Below are positions 51,453-59,366 of a stretch of 64,000 nt of DNA, piece by piece. A program made the position numbers and the translations under genes. Positions within the stretch are counted from its first letter, which is position 1. Every line of letters starts with the position of its first letter. The stretch comes from Oscillospiraceae bacterium (GTDB lineage Bacteria; Bacillota; Clostridia; Oscillospirales; Acutalibacteraceae), in the NCBI GenBank assembly GCA_910574995.1, contig CAJTCS010000007.1, positions 62,001-126,000 on the forward strand, in the 5' to 3' direction. The notes beneath the pieces are model-generated. The model saw only the letters and a list, made by a program, of their open reading frames with translations, made no database searches and had not been told where the DNA came from.

Positions 51453-52174
51453 GGGCACTTGTGATCGAATTTCGGAAAGAGAAGCGGACAGGGGTGATCC
51501 CGGTGCTACTGGCTGTCGGTATTTTAGGCGCGGCCTATGCCTTTGTCAACTTCCTTGTCCGAAAAGATACGCTGCTGGGTCTTCCGCTGGCCCCGATGGA
51601 CGTACTACTGACCCAGCTTTACGGCATGATTATGATCCTGAACCTGTTTGGCATCGTCGTTGCGGCCTGCATGGTCTACAACATGGAGTTTAAGGGCAGC
51701 GCAATCAAAAAAATGTATATGCTCCCCATGAGCGTACCGGGAATGTACCTCTGCAAATTCCTGATTTTGACCATCATGCTCTTTGTGGCAGTAGCTCTGG
51801 AAAATCTGGCGCTCATGAAAATCGGAATGAGCGATCTGCCGCAGGGGGCATTTGAAATGGGAACCCTGCTCCGCTTTACAGTCTATTCGTTCCTCACATC
51901 CATGCCGGTGCTGTCCTTTATGGTGCTGATTTCCTCCCGCTTTGAAAATATGTGGGTTCCCCTCGGCGTGGGAGTTGCCGGTTTTTTGAGTGGGATGGCC
52001 CTGGCGTCGTCAGCCGCAACGGTTTTGATGGTGCATCCGTTCATTGTGATGTTTAAGCCTGCGGTGGCTATGAGCGCACAGCCGGATATGCTGGTGGTGC
52101 TGTTTGCTCTGATTGAAACGCTCCTTTTCCTCGGTGTTGGACTGTGGATGGCAAAAAATCTGCGCTATGAGTAA
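51449..52174 (+). CDS. Lantibiotic-immunity ABC permease 1 (cassette B)
   Basis: 241 residues with six membrane segments (GVIPVLLAVGILGAAYAFVN, GMIMILNLFGIVVAACMVYN). The first cytoplasmic loop NMEFKGSAIKKMYMLPMSVP is characteristic of this permease class. Partner of the ATPase upstream. Confidence 0.85.
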   Translation: MRALVIEFRKEKRTGVIPVLLAVGILGAAYAFVNFLVRKDTLLGLPLAPMDVLLTQLYGMIMILNLFGIVVAACMVYNMEFKGSAIKKMYMLPMSVPGMYLCKFLILTIMLFVAVALENLALMKIGMSDLPQGAFEMGTLLRFTVYSFLTSMPVLSFMVLISSRFENMWVPLGVGVAGFLSGMALASSAATVLMVHPFIVMFKPAVAMSAQPDMLVVLFALIETLLFLGVGLWMAKNLRYE

Positions 52175-52186
52175 AGGAGAAACCGC

Positions 52187-52951
52187 ATGAACTTTTTGGA
52201 TTTGCTCGGCATCGAGTTTATGAAAGTGAAACGCTCGAAAATCGTTCCCTTAATCTTCGTTGCTCCGCTGTTGGTCGTGGCCTCCGGGGTGGCGGCGTTA
52301 AGCCGCTACTTTACGCCGGAGTACACCAACGCATGGCCCGCTATGTTCATTCAAAGTGCCCTGGTCTATGCCTATTATCTGCTGCCGTTCAGCATGATCG
52401 TGGTCTGCGTGATGATTGCGGGGCGGGAAACGCAGAACAATGGCATATTGAAAATGCTGGCCCTGCCGGTCAGCGGTCAAGCCCTTTCCCTGGCAAAGTT
52501 TTGTGTCCTGATGTTTTATCTGTTCATGGAAATGGTTGTCTTTCTGGCGGTGTTCGCAGTTGCCGGTATGCTGGCTACTTCCACAATGGGTATTACGGAA
52601 ACATTGCCTGTTCTCTATCTTCTGAAATGGTGCGTGGGGCTGTTTCTGACGATGCTCCCCTGCTTGGCGGCGATGTGGGCGATTACAGTGCTATTTGAAA
52701 AGCCTCTGCTTTCAGTAGGACTAAATCTACTGCTGGTTATTCCCGGCATCCTGGTTGCCAACACACCGCTCTGGATTGCTTATCCCTACTGTTACAGCGG
52801 CTATCTGGTGTCCTGCTCCCTGCATGATTTTACAGCGGAAACCTCTGACGCCGCATTTGATTTGATACCGTTCCTACCCTGTGCAATCGCTGTATTCGCT
52901 GTCCTGCTTGCCCTGTCAATCACACAATTTGGAAAAAAGGAAATGAGGTAA
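52187..52951 (+). CDS. Lantibiotic-immunity ABC permease 2 (cassette B)
   Basis: 254 residues with six membrane segments and the loop GRETQNNGILKMLALPVSGQ, parallel to the partner permease. AAAGGAG precedes the ATG. Second half of the channel. Confidence 0.85.
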   Translation: MNFLDLLGIEFMKVKRSKIVPLIFVAPLLVVASGVAALSRYFTPEYTNAWPAMFIQSALVYAYYLLPFSMIVVCVMIAGRETQNNGILKMLALPVSGQALSLAKFCVLMFYLFMEMVVFLAVFAVAGMLATSTMGITETLPVLYLLKWCVGLFLTMLPCLAAMWAITVLFEKPLLSVGLNLLLVIPGILVANTPLWIAYPYCYSGYLVSCSLHDFTAETSDAAFDLIPFLPCAIAVFAVLLALSITQFGKKEMR

Positions 52952-52955
52952 TCGT

Positions 52956-53255
52956 ATGGAAGTCACAAAAAAACTGCAAAAGCTCAGTCTGGCCGCGCTG
53001 ATTGTCAGCCTGCTGCCACTGGCAACACTTGTCCCGGTGTTTCTGAAAATCGCCCTGCCTGATGGTGTACGCACGGTTTGGGCGGTCTGCAACATTGTCC
53101 TTGTGCTGTCGGGCCTCCTGCTCTCTGTGATCTGCGTGAAAAGCGAGGAAAGCCGGAGCGGTGTCAATATCATGTCCACAATTATCAGCGTGGTGCTGGC
53201 GCTGATGATGCTGGGGATTGTCGCCCTTGCCCTGGTTCTCAACTTCTTACAGTAA
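52956..53255 (+). CDS. Small three-helix membrane protein of cassette B
   Basis: 99 residues with three hydrophobic segments (LAALIVSLLPLATLVPVFL, VWAVCNIVLVLSGLLLSVIC, IMSTIISVVLALMMLGIVAL). It starts 4 bp after the permease stop and so belongs to the operon. It may be an immunity-peptide-like accessory or a stabiliser of the transporter. No family could be named. Confidence 0.7.
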   Translation: MEVTKKLQKLSLAALIVSLLPLATLVPVFLKIALPDGVRTVWAVCNIVLVLSGLLLSVICVKSEESRSGVNIMSTIISVVLALMMLGIVALALVLNFLQ

Positions 53256-53300
53256 TATCACAATAGAACCTGCCGTATCAGGCAGATAACATCTGAAAAA

Positions 53301-53342
53301 CTGCCGCACGACGGCAAAAGAAAAAAAGCCGTCGTGCGGCAG
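53301..53342 (-). repeat. Long inverted repeat after cassette B
   Basis: Perfect 15-bp stem CTGCCGCACGACGGC / GCCGTCGTGCGGCAG around a 12-nt A-rich loop. A T run follows on the minus strand only; on the plus strand it may act as a processing or stability hairpin. Confidence 0.6.
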
Positions 53343-53465
53343 TCCATAGTTATGCCCATTTGGAGAACGGTGGCTTTTGAAATCCAAGCCGCCGTTCTTT
53401 TTCGTCCCCCAAGAGAATGACGCGGTAACGCTGATAAATACGGCGGCTGATAGGAGGCAGCCGCT

Positions 53466-53576
53466 ATGAAGCGTATAGCCATTCGACAAAATCTGACGAG
53501 GTTTGACCCATCAAAAAAAGCCCGTCCCTCGCCTATGGATATTCCGGCCACGAGTATGAACTATACACAGCTATAA
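53466..53576 (+). CDS. Small 36-residue open frame with good ribosome site
   Basis: MKRIAIRQNLTRFDPSKKAR then PSPMDIPATSMNYTQL, basic at the front. TAGGAGGCAG lies 7 nt before the ATG. No family recognised. Another frame of the same stretch is also open, so a frameshifted older gene is possible. Confidence 0.4.
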   Translation: MKRIAIRQNLTRFDPSKKARPSPMDIPATSMNYTQL

Positions 53577-53598
53577 AGTGCAATTTTATTCCAATTCC

Positions 53599-53634
53599 AC
53601 GCCTGGTAGGTCTGCGACCTGCCGGGCGTTTTTT
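53599..53634 (+). terminator. Terminator
   Basis: Stem ACGCC...GGCGT with AGGTC/GACCT inside (53599-53629), followed by TTTTTT. Confidence 0.8.
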
Positions 53635-53775
53635 GTCGCTTTCTGCGGTCTGCGCCGATCAGGAAAGATTATTTTCGCAAAGGGGGCTTTTAGCGGGTAG
53701 TAGACGGCCTTGCCGGTGTCATGTTAGCGGAAAGGGAGAGAACCACCACCATCCCCAACGAAAGGGGGTGAGAAG

Positions 53776-54201
53776 ATGGAAGCTATCCCCCGCAACTATG
53801 ACGAGTGCCGGTTTGACGCCTTTTGTAAATCGGTACTGCGGAACGAGGCCCATAACTACCGGCGCGGCTTAAAGCGCCAGCGTGACCGGCTGGTGTCGAT
53901 CAGCGCCTTGTCGCAGGCCGATATGGACAAGCTCTGCACAGCAGATTGCTACCCCAGCGACAGTTTCACTTTTTCGTCGCACGGGTACCTGCATATCAAT
54001 AACGAGCTTGTGGCCGATGCCTTTGCCAGCCTGTCCGCACAGACATAGAGCGTTTTGATTTTACGCTTTGTACTGGATTTAGGCGACGCCGAGATCGGTA
54101 GCCTTGTGGGTATGTCCCGTAGCGCCGTCCAACGGCACAGGAAGAAAACACTGGACGAACTGCGGAACAAATTGACGGCGTTGATGCCAAAGGGAGGTTG
54201 A
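53776..54201 (+). pseudogene. ICE-type sigma factor interrupted by an in-frame TAG
   Basis: 142 codons in one frame with a single amber codon at 54046-54048. The part before (ADAFASLSAQT) and after it (SVLILRFVLDLGDAEIGSLV, GMSRSAVQRHRKKTLDELRN) together make a standard element sigma-70-like protein, with region 4 after the stop. GGGGGTGAGAAG precedes the ATG. Unless read through, the product lacks its -35-binding helix. Confidence 0.8.
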
Positions 54202-54207
54202 GCGCGG

Positions 54208-54444
54208 ATGATGAACCCCAGCTACAAGGGCCGGGCGCTTCTCCCCATGCCGGTGATCGAAGCCGCCCGCGCCGGGGACGCCGAGGCCGTGGAACGTGTC
54301 TTGCGGTACTACGAGGGCTACATAAACAAGCTCTGTACCCGGACACTCTATGACGAGTACGGCTATCCCCATGAGTGCGTGGACGAGTACATGAAACACT
54401 TGCTGGAAATCAAGCTCATCCACGCTATTGTCGCCATGAACTGA
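54208..54444 (+). CDS. HTH_16-type small protein of the ICE
   Basis: 78 residues (MMNPSYKGRALLPMPVIEAA, RAGDAEAVERVLRYYEGYIN, KLCTRTLYDEYG). This family sits right after the sigma gene in Tn1549/Tn916-like elements, as here (6 bp gap). It probably helps control excision genes. A truncated second copy lies at 47594-47791. Confidence 0.8.
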   Translation: MMNPSYKGRALLPMPVIEAARAGDAEAVERVLRYYEGYINKLCTRTLYDEYGYPHECVDEYMKHLLEIKLIHAIVAMN

Positions 54445-54480
54445 CGGCAACCGGCCCGGCAGGGCAGGCGGAACACCTTA
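54441..54480 (+). repeat. Third copy of the 40-bp junction block
   Basis: A 40-bp block beginning CTGACGGCAACCGGCCCGGC is identical at 47788-47827, 47861-47900 and here. Different sequence follows in each case, so it marks a recombination border. Confidence 0.8.
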
Positions 54481-54937
54481 TGAAAGCAAATATCTTGATC
54501 TGACAGGCCAGATCGAACAGTTTCAATCCCAGCAGCGCGATTTGCAGGAAGCGGCAGAAACCGAAAGCACCATGAAAAAGCGCATTGCCGAGTTCAGAAG
54601 AACGCTGGAGCAAAACAATGTGCTTGAAGAATTTGATCGCTATGTTTTTGAAAGTATAGTTGAAAAAGTGATCGTTGGGGGGTATGATGAAGAAGGCCGC
54701 AAAGATCCGGCCAAGCTGACATTCATTTACAAGACAGGTTTCCAAAGTCACATGGATGGAACAATCTTTAAGCCGCCGCGCAAGAACAGCAAGACCGCAA
54801 AGCAGGCTGCCGGTTTGTGTTCCCATCCTACCGACAAGGCGGAAACGACGTGTTCCCATCATAGTGACGACACATGTAGAATGCGTAATTCTTCTAACCC
54901 GCATAAAATAAGCTTTTTTGGTACGGCTGATACCTGA
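54479..54937 (+). pseudogene. C-terminal fragment of a large serine recombinase
   Basis: 153 codons with no start of their own: a coiled-coil part (YESKYLDLTGQIEQFQSQQR), the typical NVLEEFDRYVFESIVEKVIV segment and a C-terminal tail (CSHPTDKAETTCSHHSDDTC). The first roughly 400 residues, including the catalytic domain, are gone and are replaced by the sigma/HTH module at the 40-bp block. Element 2 therefore cannot excise with its own enzyme. Confidence 0.82.
54871..54914 (+). other. attR with displaced rlmD 3' end
   Basis: In a frame different from the recombinase fragment, 54870-54914 encodes THVECVILLTRIK and a stop, the C-terminus expected of RlmD. It lies 28 kb from the rest of the gene. 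Its codons are AT-rich, so it may come from an older insertion rather than the original host gene. Confidence 0.6.
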
Positions 54938-54989
54938 AAAAGGGGGTTTTCCACCGATCTGCCACTTGGATTTTCTAAATCTGCTTTGA

Positions 54990-55042
54990 ACATGAAAAGA
55001 GGGATGAACCGCTAAACGATTGGTTCATCCCTCTTTTCATGT
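54990..55042. terminator. Long perfect hairpin after attR
   Basis: A 21-bp stem (54990-55010 with 55022-55042; ACATGAAAAGAGGG on the left arm) with an 11-nt loop, probably the terminator once belonging to rlmD or to an earlier element. The rest of 54938-55204 is AT-rich and shows no gene. Confidence 0.7.
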
Positions 55043-55204
55043 ATCCTTGATTGACGGCCTGTTCAAAGCTGTCAACAGGTTGTGCAGCCATTCTTAGAGT
55101 ATCATGCATATAGGTTTGCAGTGCGTTTGGTTTAGCGCCCCCGCTCCAATGTGATTGGATATTTTGTGGGAATAGCAGGGGTTTGACGCGAATTTGCCGG
55201 GGGC

Positions 55205-55798
55205 TTACAGGTAGTAGACCGCGCCGGATTTTTTCCGGCGGTCTGTGGGCAACAGGGAATAGAGGCTCAAATCCACAATGCCCTTATCCGGCCAGAGGAA
55301 TCCCTCCCGGATCGTCCCCTCTTTTTGGAAGCCACAGCGTTCCAGCACCAGCACGCCCCGGTAATTGGTGGGGAGCACATAAGCCTGGATGCGGTGTACC
55401 CCGGCTGTGGATATCAGATAGTCCGCAGCCGCCCGCACGGCCGCAGAGGCGTAGCCCATACCGGTATGCTGGCGGTGCAGGGTGAACCGGATGGTCACAG
55501 CCCGTACCTGGGGGTCTATACCATAGATCTCCAGGAAGCCGGCCAGCCGGTTTTCCCGGCCGTTGGGGTAGATACCTAACGTGATGGCCATCCGGTCCCG
55601 GAACATAGCCTCGATCTGCCGCAGCTTCCGGGCGCATTCGGCGGGGGACCGTAGGGCGGCCGTAGGGGCAAAACGGTAGTTTTCTTCGTCCCCCATAATT
55701 TCCCACATGGCTTCCAGGTCCAGCTCGGTCATGCGGGCCAGGGTCACCTTTTCGCTGGTCATAAAGGGGAAGCTGGAAAATAAAAGGCTGGTTTTCAT
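55205..55798 (-). CDS. GNAT-family N-acetyltransferase (RimJ/RimL type)
   Basis: 197 residues. It starts MKTSLLFSSFPFMTSEKVTL. It has the VRAVTIRFTLHRQHTGMGYA acetyl-CoA segment, then VHRIQAYVLPTNYRGVLVLE and RCGFQKEGTIREGFLW. This pattern is typical of ribosomal-protein or small-molecule acetyltransferases acting on N-termini. The substrate is unknown. AGGAGG is 13 nt before the ATG at 55798; Met at 55762 is an alternative. First host gene after the mobile region. Confidence 0.82.
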   Translation of the reverse strand: MKTSLLFSSFPFMTSEKVTLARMTELDLEAMWEIMGDEENYRFAPTAALRSPAECARKLRQIEAMFRDRMAITLGIYPNGRENRLAGFLEIYGIDPQVRAVTIRFTLHRQHTGMGYASAAVRAAADYLISTAGVHRIQAYVLPTNYRGVLVLERCGFQKEGTIREGFLWPDKGIVDLSLYSLLPTDRRKKSGAVYYL

Positions 55799-55872
55799 AA
55801 AGCGTAGGCCGCCTCCTTTCCGGGGGGATCGCAGGGATGGCTGGTAAACCAAAAAAGCTTTGGGGCAAGGCC

Positions 55873-56496
55873 CTATTCTAGAAGCGTAAGCAGCTCCAGG
55901 GGCGAAGCAATGGCAAGCACGCCTTCTACCTGGCCAAAACCATAAGCCGCGTGGATGAAAGGCACCCTGGCAGCCTGGGCAGCCTCATAGTCCAGCAGGG
56001 TGTCGCCTACATAGACCGGGCTTTCCAGGTGGTTGCGCTGTATCACCAGCTGGATATTCTCCCCTTTGGAAAGGCCGGTACGGCCGCTGCATTCCCAATC
56101 GTCAAAGTATTTTTCCATATCATGGGCTTTCAAAAAACAGGGGGCATATTCCGCGTTGCAGTTGCTGACAATGGCCAGCGCCGTTTCCCCCCGCAGGTTT
56201 TCCAGCAGTTCCCCAACGCCGGGGTACAGCTGGCCGCCGTGCCGGAGCAAGTAATCGTTTTCCACCTCGCAGCAGCGTGCAAACAGCTCTGCGCCCCTCT
56301 CCTCCGAGATGTGGGGGAAAAGGGTAGCCATCAGCTGCCTGGCCGTCATACCCATCACCCGCTCCAGCTGGGCTACCGTGGGGGGGTGGGGGATGTCTTC
56401 CGCGCCCTGCAAGGCCAACTGCCAAGAGATGGCAATGGCCTCCGTAGCGTTCCACAGGGTGCCGTCCAAATCAAATAAAACGCCGTCGTATTTCAT
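55873..56496 (-). CDS. HAD-family phosphatase (phosphoglycolate phosphatase-like)
   Basis: 207 residues. HAD motifs: I FDLDGTLWNATEA, II IVSNCNAEY, III GLSKGENIQL, IV YVGDTLLDYEAA. The helical cap (about 15-80) is typical of the beta-phosphoglucomutase/Gph subfamily. The substrate is uncertain. AAAGGAAACC precedes the ATG at 56496. Upstream of the GNAT gene on the same strand, with a 74-bp gap, so they may share the promoter. Confidence 0.85.
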   Translation of the reverse strand: MKYDGVLFDLDGTLWNATEAIAISWQLALQGAEDIPHPPTVAQLERVMGMTARQLMATLFPHISEERGAELFARCCEVENDYLLRHGGQLYPGVGELLENLRGETALAIVSNCNAEYAPCFLKAHDMEKYFDDWECSGRTGLSKGENIQLVIQRNHLESPVYVGDTLLDYEAAQAARVPFIHAAYGFGQVEGVLAIASPLELLTLLE

Positions 56497-56547
56497 CGGG
56501 TGGTTTCCTTTCCATATTCTTGGTCTGCCCATGACGGGCTACTTCCT

Positions 56548-56576
56548 ATTATAGCGGGAGGGAGAGGGAAAATCAA
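56548..56576 (-). promoter_or_regulatory. Promoter of the HAD gene
   Basis: Minus strand TTGATT, 17 bp, TATAAT. Confidence 0.75.
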
Positions 56577-56740
56577 GGCGGGGGCGGGTAAAGATTTAAG
56601 GCCCGCACCAAATCACGCCAGGCGCTATAAAATGGAAAAGGGCGTAGCCCCGTGCCGGAAAAGTTTTTCCCTTTGATTAAACGTTCCCTTTTGGGGGCAG
56701 AATAGCTGTGAAAGATTTCTGAATGTGGAGCGTGAAACCA

Positions 56741-57091
56741 GTGAACGTGCATAGAGGCGACATTTATTATGCAGACCTGAGCCCCGTGGTGGGCTCTGAA
56801 CAGGGGGGCGTGCGGCCAGTGCTCATCGTGCAGAACGACGTGGGCAACCGCTTCAGCCCCACAGTCATCGCGGCGGCTATTACCAGCCAGCGGGACAAGG
56901 CAAACCTGCCCACCCATATCGAGGTGGACGCCCAGGACAGCGGGCTTTTGAAAGACTCGGTGGTCCTCTTGGAACAGGTGCGCACCATCGACAAGCACCG
57001 GCTGCGTGAAAAAATGGGCAAGCTGGACCAGGATTCCATGAGCAGGGTGAACCAGGCTTTGTCGATCAGCTTCGGCCTGCGGGCTACATAG
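56741..57091 (+). CDS. mazF: MazF/NdoA-type endoribonuclease toxin without adjacent antitoxin
   Basis: 116 residues from the GTG at 56741, matching the B. subtilis NdoA length. [40 protein letters not shown] and AAITSQ are the hallmark fold and RNA-binding motifs, with [18 protein letters not shown] near the end. It cuts mRNA at short U-containing sites. An ATG at 56723 would add six residues. No mazE-like gene lies next to it; the HAD gene upstream points the other way. A terminator follows. Confidence 0.88.
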   Translation: MNVHRGDIYYADLSPVVGSEQGGVRPVLIVQNDVGNRFSPTVIAAAITSQRDKANLPTHIEVDAQDSGLLKDSVVLLEQVRTIDKHRLREKMGKLDQDSMSRVNQALSISFGLRAT

Positions 57092-57107
57092 CCCGGTTAA
57101 GCCGCCG

Positions 57108-57145
57108 GCTTGTGGCCGCGCCCTGTATAGGGCGCGGCCACAAGC
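57108..57145 (+). terminator. Terminator of mazF
   Basis: 17-bp perfect stem around GTAT (57108-57124 with 57129-57145), followed by TTTGCC; the T run is short. Confidence 0.75.
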
Positions 57146-57296
57146 TTTGCCAGCCGCGGGCTTTTTCCGCTGGGGTTTCCCGGGGAATAGGGACAAGCCT
57201 ATCTGGCAAGCGTTTGGGAATTATAACAATATATTTTCCATATTCTGTTAAAGGTTAGGGATATATAACAAAACTCTTTTCCCCTCTTGACAAGTC

Positions 57297-57325
57297 TTTT
57301 TTCTTAATTTATACTACTTTTTGAC
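57297..57325 (+). promoter_or_regulatory. Promoter of the lipoprotein gene
   Basis: TTGACA, 17 bp, TATACT in an AT-rich stretch. Confidence 0.85.
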
Positions 57326-57378
57326 ATTACGCCCTCACCGGGCTTGTAATGGAACTAAAGCTTTTTTTAGAAAGGTGT

Positions 57379-57942
57379 ATGAAAATGAAAAAGAATCTGT
57401 TCCGTATCCTCGCCTGCGTCATGGCACTGGCCATGGTGCTCTCCCTGGCTGCCTGCAGCGACAGCGGCAAGAAGGACGATGCCAGCAGCAAGGCCCCCGT
57501 TTCTTCCGCCGCGGAGAGCAAGCCCGCTTCCTCCGCTGCGGATGAACCTTCCAGCACACCAGCTTCTTCCAGCGAAGTCAGCAAGGCCGTTTCCATCGGC
57601 AAATATGCCTCGATTTCCGAGTTCCTGGCTGACCCCGACGTTTCTAGCCAGCTGGAAAGCATGATGAGCGCCATGGGCGACGATATGCAGATCGATATCA
57701 CTGGCGAGGGGGAAAAGCTGGTATATACCTTTACCTTTACCGAAGAGCTGGGGGATGACCTGGATTCCATTTCCGCTGCTATGAAGGAAGAAATGGCCGA
57801 CGAGAGCTTTACCGCCACCTTTGAGGGCATCGCCGCTTCCCTGTCCGATGCCATTGAAGTGACAAACCCCTCTGTTGTTGTCACCTATAAGGCTGCAGAC
57901 GGCACGGAAATTTATTCCCAGGAGTACTTCCCGGCCGAGTAA
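57379..57942 (+). CDS. Secreted lipoprotein, DUF4854-like
   Basis: 187 residues. Signal peptide with lipobox LSLAAC (Cys about residue 25), then a Ser/Ala/Pro-rich linker of about 35 residues and a globular domain (YASISEFLADPDVSSQLESM, YTFTFTEELGDDLDSISAAM, VVVTYKAADGTEIYSQEYFP). It is anchored on the outer face of the membrane; function unknown. GAAAGG precedes the ATG at 57379. Confidence 0.82.
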   Translation: MKMKKNLFRILACVMALAMVLSLAACSDSGKKDDASSKAPVSSAAESKPASSAADEPSSTPASSSEVSKAVSIGKYASISEFLADPDVSSQLESMMSAMGDDMQIDITGEGEKLVYTFTFTEELGDDLDSISAAMKEEMADESFTATFEGIAASLSDAIEVTNPSVVVTYKAADGTEIYSQEYFPAE

Positions 57943-57984
57943 AATCTTTACATGGGCTGCAAAAACAGTATTTTTCATAGAAAA

Positions 57985-58012
57985 GGGCGCCGGGAAACCC
58001 CGGCGTCCTTTC
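57985..58012 (+). terminator. Terminator of the lipoprotein gene
   Basis: 10-bp stem GGGCGCCGGG with its complement (57985-57994 with about 57998-58008, one G-T pair), followed by TTTCT. Confidence 0.65.
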
Positions 58013-58040
58013 TGCGGCTTGGAGGAGAGAAAAGCCTGGG

Positions 58041-59213
58041 TTATCGCAGTGCCTCGCGGATAGCGGCGCCTACGCACCCGGCTGGGTACCCCACGCCGAA
58101 AGCGGCGCATATGGTGGCGCCCAGGTCTCCGAAAGTGGGGCGGTCCGGCAGGCGGGTCCCGGGCAGTCTGGGGGCCCAGGCCAGCAGGGGCGTCTGTTCC
58201 CGGGTGTGGTCGGTGCCGGTGTGGGTGGGGTCATTGCCATGGTCGGCGGTGATACACAGCAGGTCTTGGGGGCCGATAAGGGGCAGCAGCATCCCCAGCT
58301 TTTCGTCGAAGCGTTCCAGTTCCCTGGCATAACCGTCCGGGTTCCGGCGGTGGCCCCACAGGGCGTCGAAGTCCACCAGGTTTACAAAACACAGGCCGTG
58401 AAAAGCTTCCTGGGCAATGCCGATGGCCTGCTCCATGCCGTGCACGCTGCTTTCCGAGTGGTAGGATCGGGTAAGCCCCTGCCCGGAAAAGATATCCCCG
58501 ATCTTCCCCACGCCGATAACGTCCAGCCCGGCCCCCTGCAGCGCGTCCAGGGCGGTGGGGCCAAAGGGGGGGACGGCGTAATCCCGGCGGTTGGCGGTGC
58601 GCCGGAATTGGCCGGGTTTCCCCCCCACGTAGGGGCGGGCAATGACCCGGCCCACTTTCCAAGGCTCCCGCATGGTTATTTCCCGGGCGATTTCACAGCA
58701 GCGGTATAGCTCTTCCAGGCCCATGGCCTCCTCGCTGCCACAGATTTGTAAGACAGAGTCGGCAGAGGTATACACGATCAGTTCGCCGGTTTCCAGCTGG
58801 CGTGGGGCCAGTTCTTCCAAGATTGCGGTGCCGCTGGCAGCCTTGTTCCCGATGATCCCCCGGCCGGTGCGCCGGGCCAGCTCGTCCAGCAGCTCTTGTG
58901 GGAAGCCGGCGCCTGTGAAGGTGCGGAAAGGGGAGGTGGTGCGCAGGCCCATCATCTCCCAATGGCCGGCCATGGTGTCCTTCCCGGCGCTGCGTTCGTT
59001 CATGGCCATGGCAAGGCCCTGGAAGCCCTGGGGCGTGCCCGGCAAGGGGCACAGGGCCCCCATCCCCAAGGAGAGCAGGTGGGGGATGCGCAGCGGCCCG
59101 GCCTTCTCGCTGACGTGCAGCAGCGTGTTGGTCCCCAGGTCGCCGTAATCCCCGGCGTCTTCCATAGCGCCGATGCCCAGGGAATCCAGCACGATGACAA
59201 ATATACGCTTCAT
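58041..59213 (-). CDS. deoB: Phosphopentomutase
   Basis: 390 residues, standard length. Alkaline-phosphatase superfamily: VIVLDSLGIGAMEDAGDYGD (metal Asp), GKDTMAGHWEMMG (phospho-Thr), HSESSVHGMEQ, NLVDFDALWGHRRNPDGYAR and ADHGNDPTHTGTDHTREQTP (metal Asp and His). It converts ribose- or deoxyribose-1-phosphate to the 5-phosphate in nucleoside salvage. AAAGGAGGCG precedes the ATG at 59213. No other deo genes adjoin it. Confidence 0.96.
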   Translation of the reverse strand: MKRIFVIVLDSLGIGAMEDAGDYGDLGTNTLLHVSEKAGPLRIPHLLSLGMGALCPLPGTPQGFQGLAMAMNERSAGKDTMAGHWEMMGLRTTSPFRTFTGAGFPQELLDELARRTGRGIIGNKAASGTAILEELAPRQLETGELIVYTSADSVLQICGSEEAMGLEELYRCCEIAREITMREPWKVGRVIARPYVGGKPGQFRRTANRRDYAVPPFGPTALDALQGAGLDVIGVGKIGDIFSGQGLTRSYHSESSVHGMEQAIGIAQEAFHGLCFVNLVDFDALWGHRRNPDGYARELERFDEKLGMLLPLIGPQDLLCITADHGNDPTHTGTDHTREQTPLLAWAPRLPGTRLPDRPTFGDLGATICAAFGVGYPAGCVGAAIREALR

Positions 59214-59252
59214 GTTCGCGCCTCCTTTTGGCGGTTCGTGTTCTTTCCTTCC

Positions 59253-59281
59253 ATTATACCTGGTTCCCGGCCTATGGGCAA
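59253..59281 (-). promoter_or_regulatory. Promoter of deoB
   Basis: Minus strand TTGCCC, 17 bp, TATAAT. Confidence 0.7.
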
Positions 59282-59297
59282 GCCTGGATTTTCCTGT

Positions 59298-59326
59298 TTG
59301 ACTGCGGCCCTGGCCTTTGCTATAAT
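59298..59326 (+). promoter_or_regulatory. Promoter of the isomerase gene at 59367
   Basis: TTGACT, 17 bp, TATAAT, divergent from deoB. Confidence 0.8.
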
Positions 59327-59366
59327 AAACCTGCAAGCATTTGAAAACATACGGGAGGGACCAAGT

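Noticed and set aside
26850-54914. Reading the whole insert as one conjugative ICE
   Set aside because: Two relaxases of different families, a complete recombinase in the middle at an att-like site, and no type IV secretion genes fit two non-conjugative elements better.
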